This document shows positions 9,888 to 17,308 of a stretch of 64,000 nucleotides of DNA, piece by piece. Source of the DNA: Anoxybacteroides voinovskiense (GTDB lineage: Bacteria; Bacillota; Bacilli; Bacillales; Anoxybacillaceae); contig NZ_JACIDE010000008.1 in the NCBI RefSeq assembly GCF_014196205.1, positions 62,001-126,000 of the forward strand, written 5' to 3'. The notes beneath the pieces are model-generated. The model worked only from the letters and a program-made list of their open reading frames with translations. It was not told where the DNA came from and ran no database searches. Positions within the stretch are counted from its first letter, which is position 1, and each line of letters starts with the position of its first letter. Made by a program: the position numbers and the translations under genes.

Positions 9888-9911
9888 TTGGTACCCCTGC
9901 ATCATACCAAG
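9888..9911. repeat. Right subterminal repeat of the IS110 element, palindromic
   Basis: TTGGTA...TACCAAG encloses CCCCTGCATCA. It is the inverted counterpart of 8212-8233 and lies about 35 bp upstream of the transposase ATG. Confidence 0.7.
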
Positions 9912-9975
9912 AGGGCTTTTTTCTTTCAAGTCCCCCAAAACCTTTCTAACAGGAATGCTTTCTTATCTTTTAAAT

Positions 9976-10020
9976 AAAAACAAAGAGGGACCTTAGAACG
10001 CCTAAGCTCCCTCTTTGTTT
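9976..10020 (-). terminator. Rho-independent terminator of hag
   Basis: Immediately after the flagellin stop: ACAAAGAGGGA, a C mismatch, CTTAG, a 5-base loop, CTAAG, a C mismatch, then TCCCTCTTTGT. Read on the minus strand the stem is followed by TTTTTATTT. It is a strong hairpin, as expected for a highly expressed gene. Confidence 0.9.
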
Positions 10021-10028
10021 CATAATGA

Positions 10029-11189
10029 TTAACGGAGTAATTGCAATACTCCTTGTGGCTGTTGGTTCGCTTGAGCCAACATTGCTTGTGCAGCTTGAGA
10101 AAGGATGTTGTTCTTTGTGAACTCCATCATCTCCTTCGCCATATCTACGTCGCGAATACGAGACTCTGCGGCTGTTAAGTTTTCTGCAGCTGTACCTAAG
10201 TTGTTGATTGTGTGCTCCAAGCGGTTTTGGTACGCACCAAGTTTAGAGCGCTCTGCAGAAACTTTTGCAATTGCTGCATCAAGACGATCAACTGATGCTT
10301 CTGCACCAAATTGTGTTGACACATCTAAATACGTAGAACCAGATTTAACGCCAAGGCTTTGTGCAGCTAAATCACCGATACCAACCGTAATCTCCTGTGC
10401 TGTGTTTGCTCCGATGTGGAAACGAAGCGCGTTATCAGTTGTAACCGCATCCTCTGCCTTCGTAAACGAAACCGTAATTGTATCTCCTGCTTTAAATGCT
10501 GTTACATCAATTGAACCAACAACAACAGAACCAATTGTAACTGTCCCATCTGTACCAATTGACGCTGTCATTACTGAGTTTAACGCACGTGACACAGAAA
10601 CGTTACCTGATGTTGTAGCAGTTCCTTGTGTTAAACGGAAACGGATTGTGTCAGAAATCGATCCAGCCATAGCAGCAATGACAGAAGCTGCTGCAGTTAC
10701 GTTAACAGCTGCTGCTGCATTAGATGCAGCAAATTTCAATGAAGCGCCAACAGAAGCTTGCACTCCTTTTAAACCACCGTTTAATAGCTTTTTAGTGTTA
10801 AACTCTGTCGTTGTTGCGATACGATCGATTTCATCCGTCAACTGATTAATCTCTTTTTGGATTTCTGAACGGTCGGCATCTGTGTTTGTATCATTTGCCG
10901 CTTGGATTGCTAATTCTCGCATGCGTTGCAAAATGCTATGCGTTTCGTTTAATGCTCCTTCAGCCGTTTGAATAAGCGAGATACCGTCTTGGGAGTTTTT
11001 GGAAGCCATTTCTAACCCACGAATTTGGCCGCGCATTTTTTCAGAGATCGCAAGACCTGCTGCGTCGTCGCCTGCGCGGTTAATGCGAAGACCAGAAGAT
11101 AATTTTTCCATTGATTTTCCTGCAGCTTGTGTACCAGCTGTTAATTGGCGGTACGTGTTAAGAGCCGCAATGTTGTGGTTAATTCTCAT
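10029..11189 (-). CDS. hag: Flagellin (main filament protein)
   Basis: 386 aa. The N-terminal D0/D1 region (about 1-140) carries [37 protein letters not shown] and the [10 protein letters not shown] helix. The C-terminal region (about 290-386) carries [25 protein letters not shown] and QAMLAQANQQPQGVLQLLR. The middle 150 residues are rich in Thr, Ser, Ala and Val, form the exposed domain, and are larger than in B. subtilis Hag (304 aa). They are the likely site of Maf glycosylation, which is inference. The protein is exported by the flagellar type III apparatus. The gene has its own sigma-D promoter, a leader with a CsrA-type hairpin, and a strong terminator. Confidence 0.96.
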   Translation of the reverse strand: MRINHNIAALNTYRQLTAGTQAAGKSMEKLSSGLRINRAGDDAAGLAISEKMRGQIRGLEMASKNSQDGISLIQTAEGALNETHSILQRMRELAIQAANDTNTDADRSEIQKEINQLTDEIDRIATTTEFNTKKLLNGGLKGVQASVGASLKFAASNAAAAVNVTAAASVIAAMAGSISDTIRFRLTQGTATTSGNVSVSRALNSVMTASIGTDGTVTIGSVVVGSIDVTAFKAGDTITVSFTKAEDAVTTDNALRFHIGANTAQEITVGIGDLAAQSLGVKSGSTYLDVSTQFGAEASVDRLDAAIAKVSAERSKLGAYQNRLEHTINNLGTAAENLTAAESRIRDVDMAKEMMEFTKNNILSQAAQAMLAQANQQPQGVLQLLR

Positions 11190-11196
11190 TTCATAT

Positions 11197-11231
11197 TCCT
11201 CCTTGAATTTGTTTTTCCCACGTCCGTGTGG
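11197..11231 (-). promoter_or_regulatory. CsrA-binding sites in the hag leader (hairpin GGA and Shine-Dalgarno)
   Basis: On the transcript CCACACGGACGTGG (11218-11231) forms a small hairpin with GGA in its loop, matching the CsrA consensus ACARGGAUGU closely. The second site is the Shine-Dalgarno AAGGAGGAAT (11197-11205), ending 7 bases before the ATG. This is the two-site layout by which CsrA represses hag translation in B. subtilis until FliW sequesters it; fliW and csrA lie just upstream. Confidence 0.75.
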
Positions 11232-11282
11232 TTGTTTGCAGTTTCGAAAGTCGGCCGCCTTTCGTTTCTGCGTTCACTTTTA

Positions 11283-11309
11283 TTATCGGATAGATAGTTT
11301 TAAAGTTTA
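11283..11309 (-). promoter_or_regulatory. Sigma-D promoter of hag
   Basis: Minus strand: TAAA (11306-11309), 15 bases, then TCCGATAA (11283-11290). This is one mismatch from the sigma-D consensus with ideal spacing. The predicted leader is about 85-90 nt. A further hairpin, CGAAAG...CTTTCG, occupies 11245-11264 in that leader. Confidence 0.88.
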
Positions 11310-11328
11310 ATAGTTTTTTGTAAAAAAA

Positions 11329-11514
11329 TTAGATTTTAATGTCAAGAAATTGCGAAAATGGAGATGGCTGTTGGATTTCTTTGACGATGCGCGCTGGGTC
11401 GTCTTTATGTTTGTTAATGATTTCGTTTAGCGCTTGTTCGGCGATTTGTTTGTTGTCTTCGACGATGCGCGCGATGACGCCAGGAATTTGGACGCCGCCG
11501 ATGCTTACACTCAT
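11329..11514 (-). CDS. Small conserved-looking protein of unknown function between csrA and hag
   Basis: 61 aa, starting MSVSIGGVQIPG and ending SQFLDIKI. It starts 2 bp after the csrA stop, with AAAGGAGGG 8 bases before the ATG, so translation is well supported. It is predicted to be mostly helical and acidic-basic mixed, with no signal peptide, membrane segment or cysteine. I do not recognise the family. It is the last gene of the flgM-to-csrA operon, and the hag promoter overlaps its downstream flank. Co-transcription with fliW and csrA suggests a motility-related role, but nothing in the sequence proves it. Confidence 0.7.
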   Translation of the reverse strand: MSVSIGGVQIPGVIARIVEDNKQIAEQALNEIINKHKDDPARIVKEIQQPSPFSQFLDIKI

Positions 11515-11516
11515 GC

Positions 11517-11759
11517 TTACTTCCCTCCTTTCCGTTGCTTTAATTGCTCCGTCAGCAGTTTTAGCGACGAAACGGAGGCGTGCGAAGCAGCGTTATTTTC
11601 TGTTTGGATGGCGAGATATACTTCTTTTCGGTGAATGTCAATATGTTTTGGCGCATGGATGCCAAGCTTCACTTGGTCGCCTTGGATGGCGAGAACGGTA
11701 ATCTCGATGTCATCGCCAATTTGGATCGCTTCTTTTAATTTGCGCGTTAAAACAAGCAT
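11517..11759 (-). CDS. csrA: Carbon storage regulator CsrA
   Basis: 80 aa (B. subtilis has 74). The family pattern is clear: [20 protein letters not shown], then VKLGIHAPK and the IHRKEVY strand that forms part of the RNA-binding face. The last 25 residues are a polar extension. CsrA is a dimeric RNA-binding protein that blocks ribosome binding on hag mRNA; FliW binds it and releases this block when cytoplasmic flagellin is low. AAGGAGG precedes the ATG. It lies directly after fliW, as in B. subtilis. Confidence 0.95.
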   Translation of the reverse strand: MLVLTRKLKEAIQIGDDIEITVLAIQGDQVKLGIHAPKHIDIHRKEVYLAIQTENNAASHASVSSLKLLTEQLKQRKGGK

Positions 11760-11772
11760 CGTTCCCGCCTCC

Positions 11773-12207
11773 TTATTTCGCCACTTTTTCTGGAAATAGA
11801 CGATGTTTTATTTTGTACGTTGTGTTCGTTAAAATGACTTGTTTGCCGAGACGCTCGCAGACGTTAATAACAACAGGCGCCTGCAAGTTTGCTGTCGTAT
11901 CGCCAAACGGCTCGGCGACGGTTAAAATGACGTATACGGCAACGTCTTTTTCCGCTTTGAGCGACAGCTGTTCGCACGTTGCGTCATCGAGGTCGATTTC
12001 GTACGTCGGAAAATACGAAAACGGCTCGATCATGACAAAGCCGAGCGCGGGCGTATTTATGGACTGCAAAATGACAAACGGCGTGTCATGAAGCGGCAAT
12101 AAGATGAACTGCTTTTCGTCAGGAAAGCCCGGAACGCCTTGTTCAAAACGAATAATGTCGGCTTCGTGAATTTCGATCTCTCCATGATATTTTGTAGCAA
12201 TATTCAT
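11773..12207 (-). CDS. fliW: Flagellar assembly factor FliW
   Basis: 144 aa, the usual length. Typical features are the N-terminal [29 protein letters not shown] and the AVYVILTV strand. FliW is a small beta-barrel protein that binds either flagellin or CsrA: free FliW sequesters CsrA and so turns on hag translation. The start MNIATKYHG is chosen because GAGGG lies upstream and it matches family length; 16 codons upstream would overlap yviE. It is followed by csrA after 13 bp. Confidence 0.93.
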   Translation of the reverse strand: MNIATKYHGEIEIHEADIIRFEQGVPGFPDEKQFILLPLHDTPFVILQSINTPALGFVMIEPFSYFPTYEIDLDDATCEQLSLKAEKDVAVYVILTVAEPFGDTTANLQAPVVINVCERLGKQVILTNTTYKIKHRLFPEKVAK

Positions 12208-12226
12208 ACGCTTATCCCTCAATTCG

Positions 12227-12781
12227 TTATGTGACGACGTCAATGCGCAAAGCATTATGCCGCGCTAAGTCAAAATGAACCGCACCAGGTTTGTAATCGA
12301 TTTGCACTGGGCGCGGTTCGATGTGGATGCGCGCACCATACGTTTGCCAGTTCATCTCGATACGACCCGGCTCAAAGCCGATTTTCACGCTGAATGGGCG
12401 CGGCACAAGCCCAACGTTCACTTCTAGCGGCGGGGGCTCGCTATTTGCTTTCGCCTGTTCGGCCAGCACATCCCCACCTTGTTCGATGCGCATTAATTCA
12501 TCGCCTTGTGCCGATGTCGTTTCTAAATAGGATAGCCAATTTTCGTACCCTTCTTGCGCTGCTTCTTCGATGCGGCGAAAAATATGTTTTAAATCCATAT
12601 CTGCCCACGCTTCCGATTGGTCGATCGTCAAGCGCGGCGGGGTTGTTTCCATCTCGAGCTGCGCGGGCGGCTGCGCAATCGAAACGTCCGCGGGCGGCTG
12701 ACGCATTTCCATTTGCGCCCGCTCGATCGAAATCGCCAATTGTGGAAACGTCGCTTGCATCGTTAATTGCGGAAGTTTCAT
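12227..12781 (-). CDS. yviE: YviE-like flagellar-operon protein (DUF6470)
   Basis: 184 aa. The first 50 residues are repeats of short beta-type phrases with Pro, Gln and Met (MKLPQLTMQATFPQLAI, QPPADVSI). A helical section (LKHIFRRIEEAAQEGYENWL) and more PxP strands follow. It matches YviE by position between flgL and fliW and by its Pro/Gln-rich sequence. Its function is unknown; constant linkage to hook-filament junction genes suggests a role in filament assembly. The ATG has GAGGGG upstream. Confidence 0.85.
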   Translation of the reverse strand: MKLPQLTMQATFPQLAISIERAQMEMRQPPADVSIAQPPAQLEMETTPPRLTIDQSEAWADMDLKHIFRRIEEAAQEGYENWLSYLETTSAQGDELMRIEQGGDVLAEQAKANSEPPPLEVNVGLVPRPFSVKIGFEPGRIEMNWQTYGARIHIEPRPVQIDYKPGAVHFDLARHNALRIDVVT

Positions 12782-12795
12782 GACGAATCATCCCC

Positions 12796-13680
12796 TCAAC
12801 GCAAGAAATCAACGAGCGTCGGCTGGATGATGCGCGCCCCGACGGACAATGCGGCACGATGGACGCTTTCTTGCGTTTTTAAATCGGTAATGACTTTTTC
12901 AAGGTCAGCGTCTTCGTTGTCAGAAATCATTTGTTGCGCGATGACTTGTTGCGTAGAAAGACGCTGCTCAATCAGCTCGAGCCGGTTCACGCGTGCGCCA
13001 AGATCGGCTCGCTCTGCTAAAACGCTATTCATATGATTATCTAAGTCGCTTAAGAGTTGATCCAAATTGTCAGATGACTTGCCGCTAAACGTGTTTTCGA
13101 GCTTTTGCAGCGTATCAAATAGCCCTTGGCTAAAGACGTTGTTTGGATTAATATTCGCCTTTAATTTAATGCCTTTTGATACTTCTACTGTAAAATCGTC
13201 AGTGTTGTTAGTTACAGATGGTGCAGTTGGCGATGGTTGTTCCGTCACGGGAGCTTGGGCAATGTTTGTGCCATTGAAAATATATTTTCCTGCTACTTTT
13301 GTGTTTGCCGTTTGCACGAGATCGCTTTTTAGCTGTCCAATCTCACGGGCGATCGCCTGCTTGTCCTCATCCGTCAACGTCCCATTTTTCCCTTGGACGA
13401 CGAGTTCGCGCACGCGCTGCAATACTTGTGTCGCATGGTCAAGCGCCGATTCGGAATTGTCCATCCACGTATGCACTTCGGACAAGTTCCGTTGGTATTG
13501 CTCGATTTCCGTTAAACTTGTACGGTAATACATCCCTTTCATCGCCACAACCGGGTCGTCCGATGGGCGTTGGATTTTTTTTCCTGTCGATAGTTGCTCT
13601 TGGTATTTATCCATCCGCGCATAGCTTTGGCTAATGTTACGCAATGAGTTGTTCGTAAGCATGAATTGCGTGATGCGCAT
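12796..13680 (-). CDS. flgL: Flagellar hook-associated protein FlgL (HAP3)
   Basis: 294 aa. The flagellin-like N-terminus MRITQFMLTNNSLRNI is followed by KLSTGKKIQRPSDDP..A, the D1 motif of FlgL. The C-terminus contains LEKVITDLKTQESVHRAALSVGARI and ends in VDFLR, the usual coiled D0 end. FlgL joins the hook junction protein FlgK to the filament and is exported by the flagellar type III system with FlgN as chaperone. It lies 10 bp after flgK and in the same operon. Confidence 0.95.
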   Translation of the reverse strand: MRITQFMLTNNSLRNISQSYARMDKYQEQLSTGKKIQRPSDDPVVAMKGMYYRTSLTEIEQYQRNLSEVHTWMDNSESALDHATQVLQRVRELVVQGKNGTLTDEDKQAIAREIGQLKSDLVQTANTKVAGKYIFNGTNIAQAPVTEQPSPTAPSVTNNTDDFTVEVSKGIKLKANINPNNVFSQGLFDTLQKLENTFSGKSSDNLDQLLSDLDNHMNSVLAERADLGARVNRLELIEQRLSTQQVIAQQMISDNEDADLEKVITDLKTQESVHRAALSVGARIIQPTLVDFLR

Positions 13681-13689
13681 TTAGTTCAC

Positions 13690-15531
13690 CTACCTTCCGA
13701 CAACGCCCATATTGTTAATAATTTTATCCAACATTTGGTCAATCATCGTAATCATGCGGGCTGACGCGTTATAAGCGTGCTGGAATTTAATCATGTTCGT
13801 CATTTCCTCGTCTAACGATACCGAACTGACCGACTGGCGGCGTTCGTCGACCGACTGGCGGAGCGTATCGCTATTATTGGCAAGCCGCTCTGCCTCTTGG
13901 GCGTTCACCGCCATTTGTCCGATGACGCTTTCGTAAAAGTTTTGAATGGTCGTCGTACTGCCGGCGATAGACATCGTTGTATTTTTTACTTCAGCTAACG
14001 CTTGGGCGTTACTTCCATCGCCGATTTGTCCAACAATCTGCTTATTTTTTTCAAATTCAAACGTCCATTTATCACCTTGTTTCAGTGTTGTAAATTGTGC
14101 CATAAACTCAACTGTGTTTGCATTAAACAAACTCTCGAGCGTGGATTTTAACGAACTTTCACTTGTATCCACTGTATGTCCAGATGTGATTAAGCTAGAG
14201 TTCTCATCAAATACTTTATAATCAAAACGATTATTTATATGGTCAAATTCTAACTCTAAACGAATACGGTTATAAGGACCCGAACTATTGACGTTGCCAT
14301 CAAAAGTCCCCCAAGGAGAAATTCCAAACCCAGCAAATGATGCAGCAATGTTGTCTAATGAACCTACAATATTAGAATGTATGCCAAGCGTTCCTGCCAC
14401 ATCGGAAGGGTCATAAGTAAAGAAATTATTACTTGAAAGCTTTTGACCTGTTTGAATTTCATGAATACTCCAACCTGTTGAATGAATTTTATTAAACTCA
14501 TCTGCAAACGCCTTCGCCATGGCGTTTAAGTTGTTTAACATGTCTGGGTACAAGCCGCTTTCCGTTGCGCCGCCGTCTTCACTATAGCCATAGGAATAAA
14601 GAAGCGCCCCAATTTTGCCGTTTTCTTTTAAATTCATAAAAGAATTGACTGTCTGATTGCCGAGCGAAAACGACACGACTGGTCCTTCTTTTTTTACGTT
14701 GTCTTTATATTGGACATCGAATTTTTGTACGGTACTGTTTTTCGCATCGACAAGCGTTCCTATGGTAGCGCCGCTCGTTTTATCGACAAGTTCGACCGTA
14801 AACCGCCCTTCGGCAATTTTTAGCGCACTGCCGCCGCTTGATACAGGTGTTACTTTCATATTGACATATTGCGACAATTCGTCTAATAACCGATTGCGCT
14901 CGTCATACAAGTCGTTCGGCAAATAGCCGTGCACTTCCGTTTCGCCAATTTGTTGGTTCAAATTGTTCAATTGGGTCGCCAGTGAGTTAATCGCTTGGAC
15001 GGTAACGTCTATTTCATTTTTTAAATCGTTTTGAATCGATTTTAACGAAGAAGATAAATAATGAAACGTTTCCGTGACCGCGATGCCGCGCTGACGGACG
15101 ACCGAACGAGCACCAGAGTTGGACGGGTTGACGGCTAAGTCTTGGAGCGACTGCCAAAAACGGTCAAGCGTTTTCGCTAGCCCTTCGTCCGACGGTTCGT
15201 TCATAATTTCTTCCATTTTTTTAAGCGCATCCGAGCGCATGTTCCAATAGCCGTATTTCATATTTTCCCCGCGGTATTGCACGTCTAAAAATTCTTCGCG
15301 CATCCGCTGCACCGTTCCGCCTTCGACCCCTGTCCCGATTTGGCCTGGAATGACTGGGCGGTTTTGTGACGGGTACGGATACGGCGGCGTCTGAACGAAA
15401 TTGACGCGCTGGCGCGAGTAGCCAGGCGTGTTTGCATTGGCAATATTATGTCCGGTGACATAGAGTGCTTGTTGCTGAGCGGTCATGCCGCGCCGTACCG
15501 TTTCTAATCCTCCAAATGTAGAAAGCATCAT
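13690..15531 (-). CDS. flgK: Flagellar hook-associated protein FlgK (HAP1)
   Basis: 613 aa; B. subtilis FlgK is about 507, so the variable central region is about 100 residues longer. The N-terminus has STFGGLETVRRGMTAQQQALYVTGHNIANANTPGYSRQ motifs (given in part) of rod/hook family proteins. The C-terminus has SLDEEMTNMIKFQHAYNASARMI and ends DKIINNMG. It forms the first ring of the hook-filament junction. Two adjacent ATGs are possible; the second (15528) has better spacing to AGGGGG. Confidence 0.95.
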   Translation of the reverse strand: MMLSTFGGLETVRRGMTAQQQALYVTGHNIANANTPGYSRQRVNFVQTPPYPYPSQNRPVIPGQIGTGVEGGTVQRMREEFLDVQYRGENMKYGYWNMRSDALKKMEEIMNEPSDEGLAKTLDRFWQSLQDLAVNPSNSGARSVVRQRGIAVTETFHYLSSSLKSIQNDLKNEIDVTVQAINSLATQLNNLNQQIGETEVHGYLPNDLYDERNRLLDELSQYVNMKVTPVSSGGSALKIAEGRFTVELVDKTSGATIGTLVDAKNSTVQKFDVQYKDNVKKEGPVVSFSLGNQTVNSFMNLKENGKIGALLYSYGYSEDGGATESGLYPDMLNNLNAMAKAFADEFNKIHSTGWSIHEIQTGQKLSSNNFFTYDPSDVAGTLGIHSNIVGSLDNIAASFAGFGISPWGTFDGNVNSSGPYNRIRLELEFDHINNRFDYKVFDENSSLITSGHTVDTSESSLKSTLESLFNANTVEFMAQFTTLKQGDKWTFEFEKNKQIVGQIGDGSNAQALAEVKNTTMSIAGSTTTIQNFYESVIGQMAVNAQEAERLANNSDTLRQSVDERRQSVSSVSLDEEMTNMIKFQHAYNASARMITMIDQMLDKIINNMGVVGR

Positions 15532-15539
15532 AATCCCCC

Positions 15540-16010
15540 TTACGCCTTCGACTCGAACATCGAGCGGTCGAACGGCTCCTCGTACGTGTTCGTCTTATTA
15601 TAGTTCATCGGCTGCGCTTGCGGCGTCATCATATCGAGTGTTAAATAAACGAATTGTAGCGATTGTTCGGTCAGCTGCCGGTTTACGTCGTTTGCTTGCT
15701 TAATATTTGCTATGATGCGCGAGAGCTCGTCGTATAGTTCGGCAAGCTGCGAACGTTCTGGCTCTTCCGCAAGCTCGATGCAGTTTGTCATCGTCGCTTC
15801 CGCAAGACCGTGTTGTCGCATGAAGTGCAACCGGTTATTTTCCAGCTGCTGAATGGCAAAAATATGTTTTTGCTCGTCTTTCATAAGTGCTGTTAACGTT
15901 TCGATGTCTTGCTTTTTTAGCGCTTCTGTTTTCTTTAATGCGAGCTGGTAGAGGCTTTTATGCAGTTTGATTTGTTTTTCTAAGAGAGAAATCAATTCAG
16001 TAAACGTCAT
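15540..16010 (-). CDS. flgN: FlgN-like type III secretion chaperone
   Basis: 156 aa of predicted antiparallel helices (LISLLEKQIKLHKSLYQLALKKTEAL), as in FlgN/YvyG. FlgN binds FlgK and FlgL in the cytoplasm and delivers them to the flagellar export gate. The ATG at 16010 with GGGGAG upstream is preferred over an upstream start that would overlap flgM. The Tyr/Asn-rich tail resembles natively unfolded FlgN C-termini. It lies between flgM and flgK, as in B. subtilis. Confidence 0.88.
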   Translation of the reverse strand: MTFTELISLLEKQIKLHKSLYQLALKKTEALKKQDIETLTALMKDEQKHIFAIQQLENNRLHFMRQHGLAEATMTNCIELAEEPERSQLAELYDELSRIIANIKQANDVNRQLTEQSLQFVYLTLDMMTPQAQPMNYNKTNTYEEPFDRSMFESKA

Positions 16011-16026
16011 CTTTTTTTCTCCCCAA

Positions 16027-16290
16027 TTATTTGTTGAAATAATAATTCCAGACGCTTTCCGCAACCGCTTTTGCGTCAACGGTGTACGTGCCGGTTTGCA
16101 CCTGTTGTTTGAGCTGCTCGACTTTTTCTTGGCGAGCGGCTTCTAACTTGGACGCTTCTTGCAGTTCTTTTGCCGCTTGGGAAATTTCGACTTTATCTTT
16201 TTTTCCCGTTGTTTTTGCACTTTGTTCTAGTTTGTTCATTTGACGCTGATAAGGATTGACGTTCGTTGAGCCAATGCGATGGATGTTCAT
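16027..16290 (-). CDS. flgM: Anti-sigma-D factor FlgM
   Basis: 87 aa. Short, charged and probably disordered at the N-terminus (MNIHRIGSTNVNPYQRQMNK), with helical motifs KVEISQAAKELQEAS and VDAKAVAESVWNYYF typical of FlgM. It binds sigma-D in the cytoplasm and holds it inactive until the hook is complete. The ATG at 16290 is preceded by GAGGTGAG; a GTG three codons upstream is less well spaced. The gene is first behind a sigma-D promoter, giving autoregulation. Confidence 0.92.
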   Translation of the reverse strand: MNIHRIGSTNVNPYQRQMNKLEQSAKTTGKKDKVEISQAAKELQEASKLEAARQEKVEQLKQQVQTGTYTVDAKAVAESVWNYYFNK

Positions 16291-16340
16291 CGTGCTCACC
16301 TCGCTTTCTTCAGGTGTACGCGCAAACGTATCTATTGTTT

Positions 16341-16367
16341 ATATCGGCAAAAAAGAGGGAATGTTTA
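16341..16367 (-). promoter_or_regulatory. Sigma-D promoter before flgM
   Basis: Minus strand: TAAA (16364-16367), 15 bases, GCCGATAT (16341-16348): 11 of the 12 consensus bases. It overlaps the last codons of yvyF and would drive flgM-flgN-flgK-flgL-yviE-fliW-csrA and the 61-aa gene. Confidence 0.9.
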
Positions 16368-16772
16368 GTTTTCGTCTTTCTTTGTATAATACGTCATCCG
16401 CTGTTTGTCGATTTGCCGTTGTTTTTCTTCTTCGAGTTTTTGTAGCTGTTGTTGTAGTCCTTGGTTGCACTCCAAGCAAAGCCGTCCTTCACGAATAAGC
16501 TTGCCGCATTTGTCGCACGGATAGCCAAGGTTTGGGAATTGCAAAAGTTGAATCCGTCCTTTTTTAATCCATTTAATGATAAGCGTTTCGTCTACTTCGG
16601 TCGCAGCGACGACTTGCGCAAGCGTCGCTGTACGATTTTCCCGTTTTCGCAAAAAGTTATACACTTTTTCGAACAATTTTTCTTCTTCCTTATAGCATAC
16701 TTCGCATATGTCGCGAAATTGGTTTTTGACAAATAAACGGCCGCATTTTGGGCAATTATCTAACTGTGCCAT
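16365..16772 (-). CDS. yvyF: YvyF-like flagellar operon zinc-finger protein (TIGR03826 type)
   Basis: 135 aa. Two pairs of cysteines near the N-terminus (CPKCGRLF, CEVCYKEEE) and two more in the middle (CDKCG, CLECNQG) suggest two zinc sites. Between them is a helix-turn-helix-like section, TATLAQVVAATEVDETLIIKWIK. The C-terminus is a Gln/Lys-rich coiled segment. B. subtilis YvyF has the same layout and position before flgM; its role in motility gene control is suspected rather than proven here. AAGGGGAG precedes the ATG. Confidence 0.88.
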   Translation of the reverse strand: MAQLDNCPKCGRLFVKNQFRDICEVCYKEEEKLFEKVYNFLRKRENRTATLAQVVAATEVDETLIIKWIKKGRIQLLQFPNLGYPCDKCGKLIREGRLCLECNQGLQQQLQKLEEEKQRQIDKQRMTYYTKKDEN

Positions 16773-16786
16773 AGTTCTCCCCTTCT

Positions 16787-17227
16787 TTATGTGTAAATGT
16801 TGATAATCAACCCTTGGATTTCCCCAATAAGTCCTAATAAGTCGAGTCCTTTTTGTTCTTTTTGCAGTACGGCGTTCGTTAAATCGATTAGTTTTTTGTC
16901 GACTTCTTTGACGATTTTATAAATGCGTGTTCGTCCGCCGCGGCTAAAGCCGCGCTGTTCTTCCAGCTGCAAGCCATTTTTGACGGCGTCGTCGAGAAAT
17001 TGTTTGACAAGCTTTTTATATTTTTTTAAGTCTTCCACCGTTTGCGATTCGGCTAATTTTTTTCCTTGTGCTTCAATCTCCTGGGCCATCGTTTGAAATC
17101 GTTCAAACAACACATCGTTTTTTTTCTTATGCATCACTTCCGTAAACGAAACGGATTCCGTCGGCGCATCGTCTTTTTTCTCCACGCGATTGATTGTTGC
17201 CCGCGACACTTTCTGCACTTCCATCAT
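16787..17227 (-). CDS. YaaR family protein (DUF327)
   Basis: 146 aa, helical and basic. Recognisable are VEDLKKYKKLVKQFLDDAVKNGL, FSRGGRTRIYKIVKEVDKKL and a C-terminal GLIGEIQGLIINIY. The family is widespread in Firmicutes and structurally characterised, but its function is not established. In B. subtilis yaaR lies elsewhere (near tmk/yaaQ); here it precedes yvyF among flagellar genes, which suggests a motility link. Two ATGs at the start follow AAGGTGTG. A strong terminator of the upstream flagellin gene lies just before it. Confidence 0.82.
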   Translation of the reverse strand: MMEVQKVSRATINRVEKKDDAPTESVSFTEVMHKKKNDVLFERFQTMAQEIEAQGKKLAESQTVEDLKKYKKLVKQFLDDAVKNGLQLEEQRGFSRGGRTRIYKIVKEVDKKLIDLTNAVLQKEQKGLDLLGLIGEIQGLIINIYT

Positions 17228-17263
17228 CGCTCACACCTTTTTCTTTTTATTATGCCACACGTA

Positions 17264-17297
17264 CAAAAAAAGGGCGAGGTCGCTTTGACCTAACCCT
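17264..17297 (-). terminator. Terminator after the second flagellin gene
   Basis: Minus strand: AGGGTTAGGTC, a 5-base loop, GACCTCGCCCT, then seven T. It closes the fliS-like/flagellin pair and separates it from the yaaR-yvyF genes. Confidence 0.9.
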
Positions 17298-17308
17298 GTG
17301 AAAAAACA

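Larger units (their letters stand above)
8212..9911 (-). mobile_element. IS110-family element (IS1111-like, subterminal inverted repeats)
   Basis: About 1.7 kb, noticeably more GC-rich than its flanks. The outer motif CTTGGCATCTTAGGGGTGCC (8212-8231) at one end pairs with TTGGTACCCCTGCATCATAC (9888-9907) at the other as imperfect inverted repeats sharing TTGG.ACCCCT and ATxCCAAG. Such subterminal repeats mark the IS1111 group of IS110, which uses a DEDD transposase and makes no long terminal repeats. It contains one transposase gene (interrupted) and about 335 bp of non-coding DNA 3' of it. It sits between the hag terminator and the maf promoter and disrupts no gene. True ends may lie a few bases outside the repeats. 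Confidence 0.82.

Noticed and set aside
10105-10845. 246-codon plus-strand frame
   Set aside because: Antisense to hag, whose Ala/Thr-rich codons leave the opposite strand open.
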